From: JABWBD01 sp040768665
GTDB taxonomy: Bacteria; Planctomycetota; Planctomycetia; Pirellulales; Thermoguttaceae
DNA: 64,000 nt
Reading direction: 5' to 3'
NCBI GenBank assembly: GCA_040768665.1
Contig: JAXGMN010000020.1
Location: forward strand, 124,001 to 188,000
Shown: one piece after another, positions 9,169 through 17,589 of the stretch
Position numbering within the stretch: position 1 is the stretch's first letter
Layout of the letters: each line of letters starts with the position of its first letter
Notes under the pieces: model-generated
Database searches by the model: none
Seen by the model: only the letters and a program-made list of their open reading frames with translations
What the model was told of the DNA's origin: nothing
Made by a program: the position numbers and the translations under genes

Positions 9169-9982
9169 TGAACGGTTACACAATTCTTCAGGGCCGCTCT
9201 TCGCAGGAAGCTCGTCAGCGAGAATCCGTTTTCGGATCTGAAGTCCACGGTTCAAGGTAACGCCAGTCGGTTCCACTTTGTCACCCGAGAGGAAGCCTAT
9301 CAGGTGCTCGAGGCATGTCCGGATGCCGAGTGGCGTCTGCTTTTTGCCATGAGCCGGTTTGGTGGGTTGCGATGCCCGTCAGAGCATCTTGAGCTCCGTT
9401 GGCCCGGCATTGATTGGGAGCGAGGCCGGATGACTGTGCGGAGTCCCAAGACCGAAGATCACCCGGACGGGGAATTTCGCATTGTGCCCATTTTCCCGGA
9501 ACTGATGCCGTATTTGCGAGACGCGCGGGAACTGGCTAAGCCATCCGCCGACTACGTCATTACCCGCTATCGTGACAGCAAGACGAACCTGCGGACACAG
9601 TTGACCAAGATCATTCGGCGGGCAGGACTGAAGCCATGGCCAAAGCTCTGGCAGAATCTCCGTAGCACACGGGAGACAGAGTTGGCGGAACAGTTCCCGC
9701 TGAGCGCTGTCTGCGGGTGGATCGGCAATTCGGAGGCGGTTGCACGCCGCCACTACCTGCAGATGCGCGACGTCTACTTCGAGCAGGCAACGGGCTTGGC
9801 ACAAGCAACGCAGATTCCGACGCAGCAGCGGTCCGCAACTCCTCGCAGGGTACAGAAAACGGGGAGGTATGAGAGTGTGACCGATGGAGGCAAGGAAGCG
9901 CCAAGTACGAGTGGTCACATGAACTTGCGAACAATTCCGAGCGATTGCTACAAGTCCTTTGCTCCTTTAGATTTAGATCAAG

Positions 9983-10056
9983 TGGGCGGCACTGGACTCG
10001 AACCAGCGACTTCTACCGTGTGAGGATAGCGCTCTAACCAACTGAGCTAGCCGCCC
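9983..10056 (-). tRNA. tRNA-Val (anticodon CAC)
   Basis: On the minus strand this forms a complete cloverleaf: acceptor GGGCGGC/GCCGCCC, D-arm GCTCAGTTGGTTAGAGC, anticodon stem CTATC/GGTAG with loop CTCACAC, and T-arm GCTGGTTCGAGTCCAGT. The anticodon CAC reads the valine codon GTG. CCA is not encoded. The broken integrase stops inside this tRNA, so its 3' half is the probable attachment site of the neighbouring element. I found no second copy of the tRNA end marking the far att site within the window. Confidence 0.93.
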
Positions 10057-10095
10057 AAAATGTTCCCGTGCGAACCGTATCGGCCGTCCGATCGG

Positions 10096-10401
10096 TCAGG
10101 CTTCAGCCGATTCCTTTTTCGGTTCCGAGGTGGGTGGTTCAAACTTCGGCGCCGTCGCCTCGGCGTAATCGTCGATCTCGCTCGAACTGCGACCTGACGA
10201 CGATGTCGAAGAAGTCGATGCGTACGTAGCCGTATGGATCTCGTCCTCGATACCGCGCATCCCTTTCTTGAACTCGATGATGCCCTTGCCGAGCGACCGG
10301 CCGACTTCCGGCAATCGCTTGCCAAACAGCAGCACCGCGATCACGCCGATGATCAGCATCTCCATCGGGCCAGGCGACAACATCGCGAAAAGAACGCTCA
10401 T
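10096..10401 (-). CDS. tatA: Twin-arginine translocase subunit TatA/E
   Basis: This is a 101-residue protein with the TatA plan: a short N-terminus, one transmembrane helix (MEMLIIGVIAVLLFGKRLPEVG), the hinge FGKRLP, an amphipathic helix (RSLGKGIIEFKKGMRGIED) and a disordered Ser/Thr/Pro-rich tail. TatA multimers form the pore that moves folded twin-arginine substrates across the cytoplasmic membrane. A close paralogue lies 88 bases upstream on the same strand, so the pair is probably an operon. No tatB or tatC is present here. The oxidoreductase at 50.2 kb has a possible Tat signal. Confidence 0.9.
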   Translation of the reverse strand: MSVLFAMLSPGPMEMLIIGVIAVLLFGKRLPEVGRSLGKGIIEFKKGMRGIEDEIHTATYASTSSTSSSGRSSSEIDDYAEATAPKFEPPTSEPKKESAEA

Positions 10402-10489
10402 GGAAGTCTGTTTCCTCGGATATTTGTCGTCTTACTTGCCGGTCGTGATTAACCGCCGCTCGCAACGCAGGCGGCGGGTGCAAGCGATC

Positions 10490-10708
10490 TCACTCCCCGG
10501 CCGGATGATTTTGCTCCGTGCTCTTTCGGCTCGCGGCTTTGTCGACGTCTTCTTCGATCCCCTGCACGCCCTTCTTGAACTCGACAATGCCCTGCCCGAG
10601 CGATCGCATCACACTCGGCAGCCGATTGCCGAACAGCAACAAAGCGATCCCGCCGATGATCAACAGCTCCATCGGGCCGGGCGAAAACATGGCGAAAAGC
10701 GAAAACAT
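10490..10708 (-). CDS. tatA: Second TatA/E paralogue
   Basis: This is a 72-residue homologue of the next gene. Both begin with an unusual hydrophobic N-terminal extension before the core (MFSLFAMFSPGPMELL here, MSVLFAMLSPGPMEML there), followed by IIGGIALLLFGNRLP, an amphipathic helix and a short tail (KSTEQNHPAGE). The sequences are clearly a tandem duplication. It is shorter and lacks the extended Ser-rich tail of its partner. Two TatA-type proteins with different tails could specialise, or one could act as TatB, which is usually longer; this is inference. Confidence 0.88.
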   Translation of the reverse strand: MFSLFAMFSPGPMELLIIGGIALLLFGNRLPSVMRSLGQGIVEFKKGVQGIEEDVDKAASRKSTEQNHPAGE

Positions 10709-10996
10709 TGACGAACCTCGTGGGTAAGAAGCGCTGCGCCCGTCCTAAACGCCTGTTTTTCCCTAGGGAAACGTAGAAACGGTACCCAGGAAGGGGCGCT
10801 GCGCTGGCCAAGGCAGGAACACACGGCACCCTTCTATTTTATCGGGCCAGTTTTCGGTGTCAAACAGACTCCCCCACTCTGACCTGATGAAAAAGGGGAC
10901 GGGCACCGCAAGTAATCGTAGTGCGCCGGGAATGAAGATGCAAAGTCCTGCGGGAGCCAGTCCTCATTTCGATCACCATACCCCCACGCTGCATCG

Positions 10997-13168
10997 CTAC
11001 CGTCCACCAGCCCGGCGGCCAAGCAACAAGCTCTGGTCGCTTCCCTCTTGCCGTTCACCTTCAGGCGTCTGCCTTAGAATGACCGGGAGGTAACGGTAAT
11101 AAACCTCAAGACAGAGCGTCGCGAGGGCGGTTGTGTATACCCGGCCCCCGTAACCCCCCCAGATTGTGTTCGTGTCCCAACTCCCGGCAAGCGGGCCGTC
11201 TCGCCTCTGGCTCGCGAGCAGTTCACGCCTAAGGGCCTCGTTCCACCGCTGCCAGCGGTCCCCCTGTAGTTGGAAAGTCGCCAAAGTCGCGTAGTACCAG
11301 TAGTATAGGTTGACTGTGTTGGTTTCTCCGGGCAATTCGCCAAGCAGATAGTCTCCCGCCTCTCTAGCCGTGGGGCTGTCCGGCGAAAGACCAAGAAAGA
11401 GCCGGCAGACCAGGGCTTCCGCGGTCATCGGACGGCTCACCCGCTCTCCGGGACGATAGGCGGCAAGGCCGCGGTAGGTACCAGAGGAAACGCTATCCAG
11501 CCACCGCTGGGATCCATTCCAAACCTGCGGGGGCACAGCGACTCCGGCTAATTCGGCACTTTTCAGAGCCATGAGCTGCCAGCCAAGCAAGCTGGTGTCG
11601 CCGTCATCACCACGGCGGTATCGCCACCCGCCCGTGGAATGGTTCTGCGCCGCCACCGTATACGCGACCGCTCGCCGGACCGGTTCGAGGAGTTGGGCAT
11701 CGCCGGTCATCGCACACGCCTCGCTGAGCGCGAAGGCTGCCATAGCGTGGCAGTACATGGCAGCGAATTCGGTGGCGCCGCCAGCCAGATTGCCATCGGC
11801 TGCCTGACCTTGGGTCAAGAAGGCCAACCCGCGGAGAACATTCGCCTGGTAGGGCCCCTGTTGGTGCGTGTTGCCCGTCGCCAGCATCGCCAGGAGGGCG
11901 AGTCCCGTCATTGCCGAATCCGCATTGATTCCGGCACCGAGCCGGTCGTGGCCGCCCACCTTCCATTCCTGGCCGGCCCCGTGCCGGCGTGCGATCCACG
12001 CGCCCGTGGGATCCTGATTGTCGGCCAGCCACCGGAGTGCGGCGCGTACCGCTTCTTCGGTCTCGACGGTTGCCCCGTGTTGAATGGCCTGTTGCGACCG
12101 ATCGGGAGCAACTCGGAGCTGGTAAATACTGGGCAGCTCATCCCCAGCGCGGCTTCGCGCCGGCAACGGACCGAGGGACGGTCGGAGAGCCGCAAGCCCT
12201 CGCTCGGGATCGGCAACTCCATGGAGCCCGTTGCCGGCCATGGAAGGCGGTTTCAACTGGCTGGTCCATGTGTTGGCGGGTCCGGGGCCGGGCTGCGAAG
12301 CCGCAGCCTGTTGCGATTCGGGCTCGGGCGGGGCACCAGCCACGGCGTCAGCCGGCTCACCGCGAGGCGGAATCGCGGGTTCGTCACGTCCCCAGTCTCG
12401 AGGCGCTTGGGGATCGACCGCTCGCGGCATTTCGGCCAGTCGTGGAACGGCTACCGGGTGCTCCAGCAGCGCTGAGGGCAAGCCGGGCCGCCTCTCGCGC
12501 TGCGGTCCCTCCGATTCGGCGAGGTTTTTCAGCCGACGCTTGGGCAAGGTTTCCAACGGCACTTGCGACCGATTCGCTTCGCGATGCTGCGCCGCCGGCG
12601 CATCGATGGATTCGGCCGCTTGGACAGGCGGCGCCTTCGAGCCGAGGCTGCCGACCGGCAACGGTTCCGACTCCGGGGCGGCGGCCTCCGCCATCGCGAG
12701 ATGGTCCAAGTCCGTCGCGACTGAAAGCGCAGCGAGTTCCGCGGCCGTCTGCCGTTGGAGTTGCACGGCAGGCTCCACGTCGGTTCGAGGGAGTTGGACG
12801 GGCTGCGGCCTGACGGCCAGGTCGTGAGCAAACGAATCCCACGGCTTCAAGTCGGTCACCTCGCGGATGGCTTTGGTCGCTTCCCGCTGGGCTTCGTCTT
12901 CGACAATCGCCACGCGAATGGGTGGTTCTTCCAGGAGTTTCGGAGCGGACGCTACGATTTGAATGGTCGTTGCATAGCCGACCATAAGTGTGTGGGCCAG
13001 CAGCGACAGAACCAGACACTTTCTCAGCGGATGCGACTGGCCCCAGCGCGTCCGCATCAGCACCAACAGTGTGAGGCTCAGCGCGACCAACCCCATCCAC
13101 AGGGACGCGACCAGCAACTCCATGCCGGTCATCAGCTCCAGGAATCGATCGAGTCGGAAACCGTCCAT
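10997..13168 (-). CDS. TonB-like membrane protein with terpenoid-cyclase-fold domain
   Basis: This is a 723-residue protein. The N-terminus has two hydrophobic helices (ELLVASLWMGLVALSLTLLVLM at ~17-38 and LVLSLLAHTLMVGYATTIQIV at ~52-72). They are followed by ~270 residues of Pro/Ala/Glu-rich low-complexity sequence, as in TonB/TolA-like proteins. From about residue 370 an alpha/alpha-barrel repeat region begins (ALRWLADNQDPTGAW, LAFLTQGQAADGNLAG, YTVAAQNHSTGGWRY, LLASQRRDGPLAGSWD), the pattern of squalene-cyclase/prenyltransferase-like and alpha-macroglobulin helical domains. A DxDD-type catalytic motif is not evident, so a binding or structural role is likelier than cyclisation. It is last in an operon with ExbD, ExbB and a TPR protein, so it is probably the energy-transducing arm of that complex. 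Confidence 0.75.
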   Translation of the reverse strand: MDGFRLDRFLELMTGMELLVASLWMGLVALSLTLLVLMRTRWGQSHPLRKCLVLSLLAHTLMVGYATTIQIVASAPKLLEEPPIRVAIVEDEAQREATKAIREVTDLKPWDSFAHDLAVRPQPVQLPRTDVEPAVQLQRQTAAELAALSVATDLDHLAMAEAAAPESEPLPVGSLGSKAPPVQAAESIDAPAAQHREANRSQVPLETLPKRRLKNLAESEGPQRERRPGLPSALLEHPVAVPRLAEMPRAVDPQAPRDWGRDEPAIPPRGEPADAVAGAPPEPESQQAAASQPGPGPANTWTSQLKPPSMAGNGLHGVADPERGLAALRPSLGPLPARSRAGDELPSIYQLRVAPDRSQQAIQHGATVETEEAVRAALRWLADNQDPTGAWIARRHGAGQEWKVGGHDRLGAGINADSAMTGLALLAMLATGNTHQQGPYQANVLRGLAFLTQGQAADGNLAGGATEFAAMYCHAMAAFALSEACAMTGDAQLLEPVRRAVAYTVAAQNHSTGGWRYRRGDDGDTSLLGWQLMALKSAELAGVAVPPQVWNGSQRWLDSVSSGTYRGLAAYRPGERVSRPMTAEALVCRLFLGLSPDSPTAREAGDYLLGELPGETNTVNLYYWYYATLATFQLQGDRWQRWNEALRRELLASQRRDGPLAGSWDTNTIWGGYGGRVYTTALATLCLEVYYRYLPVILRQTPEGERQEGSDQSLLLGRRAGGR

Positions 13169-13171
13169 TGG

Positions 13172-13591
13172 CTAACCTTTGGGTGCGCTGAGGCGGACGG
13201 AGATGCCGAGTTCGCGCACACCGGCCTGCTTGCACGCGTTCAGCACCTCGGCTACCCGTTGAAACTCGCCGGCGGCGTCTCCGCGAACGAGAACACCCAG
13301 ATCCGGATACTGGCTACGGGCGGCGGCAAGCTGTTCCGTCAACTCGGAAAGGGTTACCGGCGCGCGGTCCAATGTAATCGCCCCGTCGCGGTAGACACTG
13401 ACGACTCTTTTTTCGGGGGCGGCCGTCAATGCGCCGCGATCGCTGACTTCCGGCACACGGAGCCCAATTTTTCTTTCCAACTCGCTGAACTTCGTTCCGA
13501 CCATGAAGAAGATGATCAACAGGAATACCACATCGATCATCGGCGTCAGGTTGAGCGTTGGCTGGTCGTCGAGATGGGTTTTGAGCGGCAT
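13172..13591 (-). CDS. exbD: ExbD/TolR-type biopolymer transport protein
   Basis: This is a 139-residue protein starting at MPLKTHLDDQPTLNLTPMIDVVFLLIIFFMVGT. The single TM helix carries the family's essential aspartate (PMIDVVF, about residue 20). The periplasmic domain has GAITLDRAPVTLSEL and the end LGISVRLSAPKG. With the neighbouring ExbB it should form the proton-driven stator that powers a TonB/TolA-like partner. The frame is open upstream to a TTG at 13660 overlapping exbB, but MPLKTH is the family-like start. Only 3 bases separate it from the TonB-like gene, indicating co-translation. Confidence 0.9.
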   Translation of the reverse strand: MPLKTHLDDQPTLNLTPMIDVVFLLIIFFMVGTKFSELERKIGLRVPEVSDRGALTAAPEKRVVSVYRDGAITLDRAPVTLSELTEQLAAARSQYPDLGVLVRGDAAGEFQRVAEVLNACKQAGVRELGISVRLSAPKG

Positions 13592-13652
13592 GGCTGCAAT
13601 ACCGGATAGGTCAAGGGTTCGTGCTCGTTCGCCTCCGCCGTAGGCCGACAGG

Positions 13653-14528
13653 TTATCCAACCGCTTCTTTCCGCGAGGGCCTGCGAACCTTCTGCGAGGC
13701 CGGTTTCTGTCCCCGGTTCTGGATTTCTTCAGCGGATATCGTGTTGACCACCTCTTGTCCGAGGGCGTCCATTTCGATAATCAAGCGGTCGACGCGGCTG
13801 ATAAACAGCAAGTAGAAGACGAGTGCGGGGATGGCGACGGAAAGCCCGGCGGCGGTGGTCAGGAGTGCTTCGCTGATGCCGTTGGCCAGCAGTTCGGGGC
13901 GGCCGAGGGCGTCGCTGGTGGCGATCGAATTGAAGGCCTTGATCATACCGGTCACCGTCCCGAGCAATCCCAGTAGCGGCGCGATCGTCGCAACTCCGTT
14001 GAGCACGCGCAGGTAGCGCCGCAAGCCGTTGGTCACCCGCTCGCCCGCGTCGATGATTGCCTGCTCCACCTCGACGGCGGGCCTGCCCCACTTTCTCACC
14101 GCGGGCGCGAGGATTTGAGCCACGGGACTTCCGCTGTCTTCGCAGAGAGCCAGGGCCTGCTCCCGATCCAATTCGCCGTCGGCCAACTGTTGAAGAAAAC
14201 GTGTAATGAATGGTTTGGGGATCACCCGCTCGCGGCGGAGGCTGATCACGCGTTCGAAGACAAAAGCGACCGTGATCAACGAGCAAATCCCGATCGGGAT
14301 CATCAGGGGCCCGCCGTCGCGGATGATGTTCCAGAGGTTTTGCGTAGGGATCGGCGCCCGATCCGTCACCGGTTCCGCGGTGCCGGGCGCTATGACGGCA
14401 ACGGGATCGGCCCCGGCCGCAGAGGTTTCCTGGTTCGAGGCCGCCGTTGCGCCACCGCCGCACAGAACGGCAAGAAGGATCAGCGGCAGGACCTGCCGCG
14501 CCGCAGAGGTTCTCGTGAAGGTCGTCAT
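13653..14528 (-). CDS. exbB: ExbB/TolQ/MotA-type proton channel protein
   Basis: This is a 291-residue protein with a cleavable-looking N-terminus (MTTFTRTSAARQVLPLILLAVLCGGGATA), a periplasmic stretch, and the three MotA/TolQ/ExbB helices. These are LMIPIGICSLITVAFVFERVISL, then the conserved pair VLNGVATIAPLLGLLGTVTGMIKAF and GISEALLTTAAGLSVAIPALVFYLLF. The TVTGM and TTAAGL motifs are typical of the proton channel. It should assemble with ExbD as a stator in the inner membrane. The frame is open further upstream, but the start at 14528 is preferred because of the signal-like sequence. It lies 13 bases after the TPR gene. Confidence 0.92.
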   Translation of the reverse strand: MTTFTRTSAARQVLPLILLAVLCGGGATAASNQETSAAGADPVAVIAPGTAEPVTDRAPIPTQNLWNIIRDGGPLMIPIGICSLITVAFVFERVISLRRERVIPKPFITRFLQQLADGELDREQALALCEDSGSPVAQILAPAVRKWGRPAVEVEQAIIDAGERVTNGLRRYLRVLNGVATIAPLLGLLGTVTGMIKAFNSIATSDALGRPELLANGISEALLTTAAGLSVAIPALVFYLLFISRVDRLIIEMDALGQEVVNTISAEEIQNRGQKPASQKVRRPSRKEAVG

Positions 14529-14541
14529 ACCAGTTTTTTCC

Positions 14542-17500
14542 TTATCGCGGTTCCGGCTTTCCTGCCGCCTGGCGTGTCGCGTCGAATCGCTGGGCGGCCG
14601 CTGCGGCGAATTCCGTTTCCGGGTAGGTCTTGACCAAACGCTCGTAAAGATCGGCTGCCTGCGTGAACTCACCGAGGAGTTCGTGACACTTGGCCGCCTG
14701 CATCAAGGCTGCCGACTGGAGTTCGGGATACGCATACAGAATCTCCAGCCGAAGAAACTCCCGCAACGCCGCTTCATAGTTCTTCTGATGGAAATACGAT
14801 TCGGCGATCATCAACTGGGCCTTGGCGGCGGTCTCGGTCTTTTCGCCAGCCGGAGAATGAACCACCTTGCGGTACGCTTCCCTTGCACCGTCGAAATCGG
14901 CACGACTCGCCAGGCAGCGCCCGAGCACGTAATCGGCTTCGAACTGTTCTTCGAACGCCGGATATCGCGATGCGATCGCCGCGGCAACTTCGTAAGCTTC
15001 GTCCCAATTCTTTTCGTGACAGAGCGTCTGAGCCAGGCGCAGTTGGATCACGGCCAGCCAAGGCTCGCGATTTTCCCGATTCTCCCGGGCCAACCGCTCG
15101 AAATGCTCTCCGGCTTCATCACTGCGTCCTTGGCGGAAGATCGCTTCGGCGGTGCCGTATTCCGCTCGCAGCCGCAGCGAGCCGTTCGGGAATTCTTCGA
15201 TCACCTTTTCAAAGCCGGCTTGCGCCTCGGGCCAATTCTTTTCGGCCGCGGCAATCCGGGCGCGAAGATAAAGAGCGTTCTGGCGAATACCTTCGCTCTG
15301 GTCCGGTGCGTTCGACGTCCGCGCCAGCACGGAGTCGACCCACCGGCGGGCGTCGGCCCACTGGGAGCGATCGAAGGCGTGCTGCGCCAGGCGGAACGTA
15401 GCGTCGGCCCAGAAAGCGCTTTGCGTGTATTGCTTGGACAAACGCTCCAAAAGGGCGTAGAACGGTTCGGACTCGCCCAGGTCGGCCATCGCCCAGGCCC
15501 AGCGGTAGAGCACGGCGTCGATCTCGGAGAACCCGGGGAACTCTGCCGCAAGGCGCCGGTACAACTCGGCTGCCTCGCGGTCCTGGCCGCGGTCGTCGCG
15601 GACCCTGGCGGCAGCCCACAGGGCGGCCGGGCAGCGATCCGATTGCGAATGTTTTTCGATCACAAGGTCGTACATGGCCAGCGCGGCGTCAGGCTTGTCA
15701 AGTTGCTCGAAGATCTGTCCTCGCACCATCGCCGCTTCTACCTCCAGCTCCGGCGGCGGATCCGCGTCCAGCAGCTTGCCAAACGTTGCGGCAGCCTCGT
15801 CGAGCTTGCCGGATTGGAACTGGCTCCAGGCCTGGCCGGACAATCCCTTGCAGCGGTGTTCGTGCGGCTGCCCGTCGGCCGCCAGCCATGCAAATAGTTT
15901 GTCTGCCCATTGACGCTCTCCCGCGTCATACGCCGCCTCGGCGAGTTGTTCGGTGGTCGGCGTCAGGAGTTCGTGGGCCGGATGGTCCGTGATCATTTCG
16001 ACGTAGAGTTTCTTGGCGCGGTCGAGTTGCCCGGTGCGGGCATAGCAGATCGCCAACTGGCCGAGGGCGCGTACCGCCGCGTCGCCCGTCGGTCCGCCGT
16101 TGCGGAGCGTTTCCAGGGACGGGATCGCCTGGTCAAACCGCCGGGTCGCCAGCAGAATCGAAGCCTTGGCCAGTTGCGCATCGGCTCTTAACCGAAGGTC
16201 GGCCGAGTCGAGCACGGGGGCGAGGACCGTTTCGGCTTCGTCGTAGCGTTTAAGCCCGTCGTAGGCGACGGCAAGCAGGTACCTGGTTTCCAAAGCTGCG
16301 TCGCCTTCCGGGGATTTTGCCAGCGGCTCGAGGATATCCATGGCTCGCTGGTTGTCCCCGCGTGCCAACAGCGACTGAGCCAGGAGCCGTTGGACATCGG
16401 CCTTGAGCGGGCTAGCGGCACATCGGTTCTGGAACTCGTCAACGAACCGGTCGACGGCCACGTGGTCCTTGGCCAGAACGGCCGCCTGAACCTCGCCCCG
16501 GATCGCGTCGTCGATCCACTCGCCGCCTTCCGCCGAATTCGCGGCGACCCAGCGAAACTGCTCGAGCGCCCCGGCCATATTCCCCATCCGGAGCAGGGCA
16601 TCGCCGGCCTGGAAGCGGATCGCCGGCACGAGCTTGTGCTTCGGATCGGCTTCGGCGGTTTCCAGAAGCAACTTTGCGGCCGAGGCATACTGGCTCTGCG
16701 TCTTCTGAATCCAGCCGAGCCAATAGCGGGCCTCAGTGCCGAGTTTCGGATCCGAGACGATTTTGTCGAAGTGCTTGCGGGCGTCGTCGAGCCGGTTCAA
16801 CTTCACCATGGCCCAACCGCTGCCCAGCGCGGCAGTGGCCCGGTGGGGGCTTTCGCTCAACCGCGACTCAAAGGCGTCGAACGTCTTGGCGGCTTCTTCG
16901 TACTTGCCGGAGGCGTATTGGAGGGCGCCAAGCCGGAACTGAGCGTCTTCGGCCAGCCGGGTGCCGGTCTTGCCGGCCACCGCCAGGTACAGGCGCTCGG
17001 CTTCTTGCTGCTTGCCCTGTTTCTCCAGCACGCGGGCCAGCCCGAACCGGCAATCATCCTGCATTTTTCCTTCGGGAAACTGTGCCAGGCACTGCCGATA
17101 TCGCTCTTCGGCGACGGGCAGGTTTCGCCCGGCCAGCGCGATCTCGCCGAGATATGTCAGGACGAAGGCATTGAGCGGGTCCTCAGGGTACTGGTGCCGA
17201 AACGTGGCGAGATCCGTTTTCGCCGCCTCGTGCTCACGGGCCAAATACGCCGCTTCGCCCGCACGGAAAAGAGCGGCCTTCCGGAAACGCTCCTCGAGGC
17301 CGTCGCCAAGGCACTCTTGGAACCGCCGGCGGGCTTCCGAGTGTTTGCCGGTTTGCAGCAGGGCCTCGGCAAGGAAGAAGATTCCCTGGCTTCGGTCGGC
17401 GTGGGCCGGGTACTTGTCCAAGAAGGTCTGGAATTCCTCGGCGGCCAATTCCCAGCGCTGCGCCCGATAATGCCCGGCAGCGACCACGTATTGATCGCTC

Positions 17501-17589
17501 GCCTCGTCCGCCGGGGCTGTCGCCGTCATCAGGGCAACTGCCATCAGCCCAGATGGTAGTCCGCTCAGGATCCGTCTTCTCACGGACAT
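14542..17589 (-). CDS. Large secreted TPR-repeat protein
   Basis: This is a 1015-residue protein with a signal peptide (MSVRRRILSGLPSGLMAVALMTATAPADEA). The rest is tetratricopeptide repeats with the usual W-x2-LG-x2-Y-x8-A-x3-F/Y-x3-L/I-x2-P pattern (for example ELAAEEFQTFLDKYPAHADRS, LPVAEERYRQCLAQFPEGK, DRAKKLYVEMITDHPAHELL), perhaps 20 or more copies. The YbgF/BamD-type spacing, where repeats often end in yP, suggests a periplasmic scaffold. It is first in an operon with ExbB, ExbD and a TonB-like protein. YbgF plays a similar part beside TolQRA in proteobacteria, but this protein is about four times larger. No catalytic motif is seen. Confidence 0.85.
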   Translation of the reverse strand: MSVRRRILSGLPSGLMAVALMTATAPADEASDQYVVAAGHYRAQRWELAAEEFQTFLDKYPAHADRSQGIFFLAEALLQTGKHSEARRRFQECLGDGLEERFRKAALFRAGEAAYLAREHEAAKTDLATFRHQYPEDPLNAFVLTYLGEIALAGRNLPVAEERYRQCLAQFPEGKMQDDCRFGLARVLEKQGKQQEAERLYLAVAGKTGTRLAEDAQFRLGALQYASGKYEEAAKTFDAFESRLSESPHRATAALGSGWAMVKLNRLDDARKHFDKIVSDPKLGTEARYWLGWIQKTQSQYASAAKLLLETAEADPKHKLVPAIRFQAGDALLRMGNMAGALEQFRWVAANSAEGGEWIDDAIRGEVQAAVLAKDHVAVDRFVDEFQNRCAASPLKADVQRLLAQSLLARGDNQRAMDILEPLAKSPEGDAALETRYLLAVAYDGLKRYDEAETVLAPVLDSADLRLRADAQLAKASILLATRRFDQAIPSLETLRNGGPTGDAAVRALGQLAICYARTGQLDRAKKLYVEMITDHPAHELLTPTTEQLAEAAYDAGERQWADKLFAWLAADGQPHEHRCKGLSGQAWSQFQSGKLDEAAATFGKLLDADPPPELEVEAAMVRGQIFEQLDKPDAALAMYDLVIEKHSQSDRCPAALWAAARVRDDRGQDREAAELYRRLAAEFPGFSEIDAVLYRWAWAMADLGESEPFYALLERLSKQYTQSAFWADATFRLAQHAFDRSQWADARRWVDSVLARTSNAPDQSEGIRQNALYLRARIAAAEKNWPEAQAGFEKVIEEFPNGSLRLRAEYGTAEAIFRQGRSDEAGEHFERLARENRENREPWLAVIQLRLAQTLCHEKNWDEAYEVAAAIASRYPAFEEQFEADYVLGRCLASRADFDGAREAYRKVVHSPAGEKTETAAKAQLMIAESYFHQKNYEAALREFLRLEILYAYPELQSAALMQAAKCHELLGEFTQAADLYERLVKTYPETEFAAAAAQRFDATRQAAGKPEPR

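Larger units (their letters stand above)
7040..9179. mobile_element. MITE-like palindrome in integrase, carrying an intron
   Basis: The ends are perfect 11-bp inverted repeats, GTAACCGTTCA (7040-7050) and TGAACGGTTAC (9169-9179). They are flanked by the 8-bp direct repeat ACAATTCT (7032-7039 and 9180-9187), a target-site duplication inside the integrase gene. Once the group II intron (7151-9168) is removed, the element is about 122 bp and strongly palindromic: GGGGACTGGTCCATTTTTCGGC on the left pairs with CCGAAAACATGGACCTGTCCCC on the right. It encodes no protein, so it would have been mobilised in trans. The core resembles the other palindromic repeats in this window, but the outer stem differs. 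Confidence 0.8.
6580..10023 (+). pseudogene. Tyrosine recombinase/integrase, split by nested insertion
   Basis: This is the integrase of a tRNA-targeted element. The N-terminal arm and SAM-like core-binding domain read from ~6625 to 7039 (LGKMSQRAAENVRTRVKQ ... VRRRSGIAKQF). The gene resumes at 9188 with FRAALRRKLVSENPFSDLK and runs through the catalytic domain: GGLRCPSEHLELRW (first Arg), NLRSTRETEL (second Arg region) and RRHYLQM (candidate nucleophilic Tyr). Between the halves lie a palindromic element and a group II intron. Removing 7040-9187 restores IAKQF-FRAAL exactly and in frame. The 5' end is also fused by deletion and frameshift to the excisionase gene. The last 13 codons (VGGTGLEPATSTV, stop 10021-10023) are read from the antisense of tRNA-Val, a usual consequence of integration at a tRNA 3' end. 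Confidence 0.85.

Noticed and set aside
7157..9241. Several plus-strand open frames across the intron
   Set aside because: They are antisense to the intron RNA and maturase and lack protein-like features.
10860..10920. Possible further palindromic element (GGGGACGGGCACC near 10896)
   Set aside because: Only one arm resembles the family; the partner arm and inverted ends are missing, so it is at most a fragment.
14206..15897. 563-codon plus-strand frame opposite the TPR/exbB genes
   Set aside because: It is antisense to clear TPR and ExbB sequence and shows no domain of its own.
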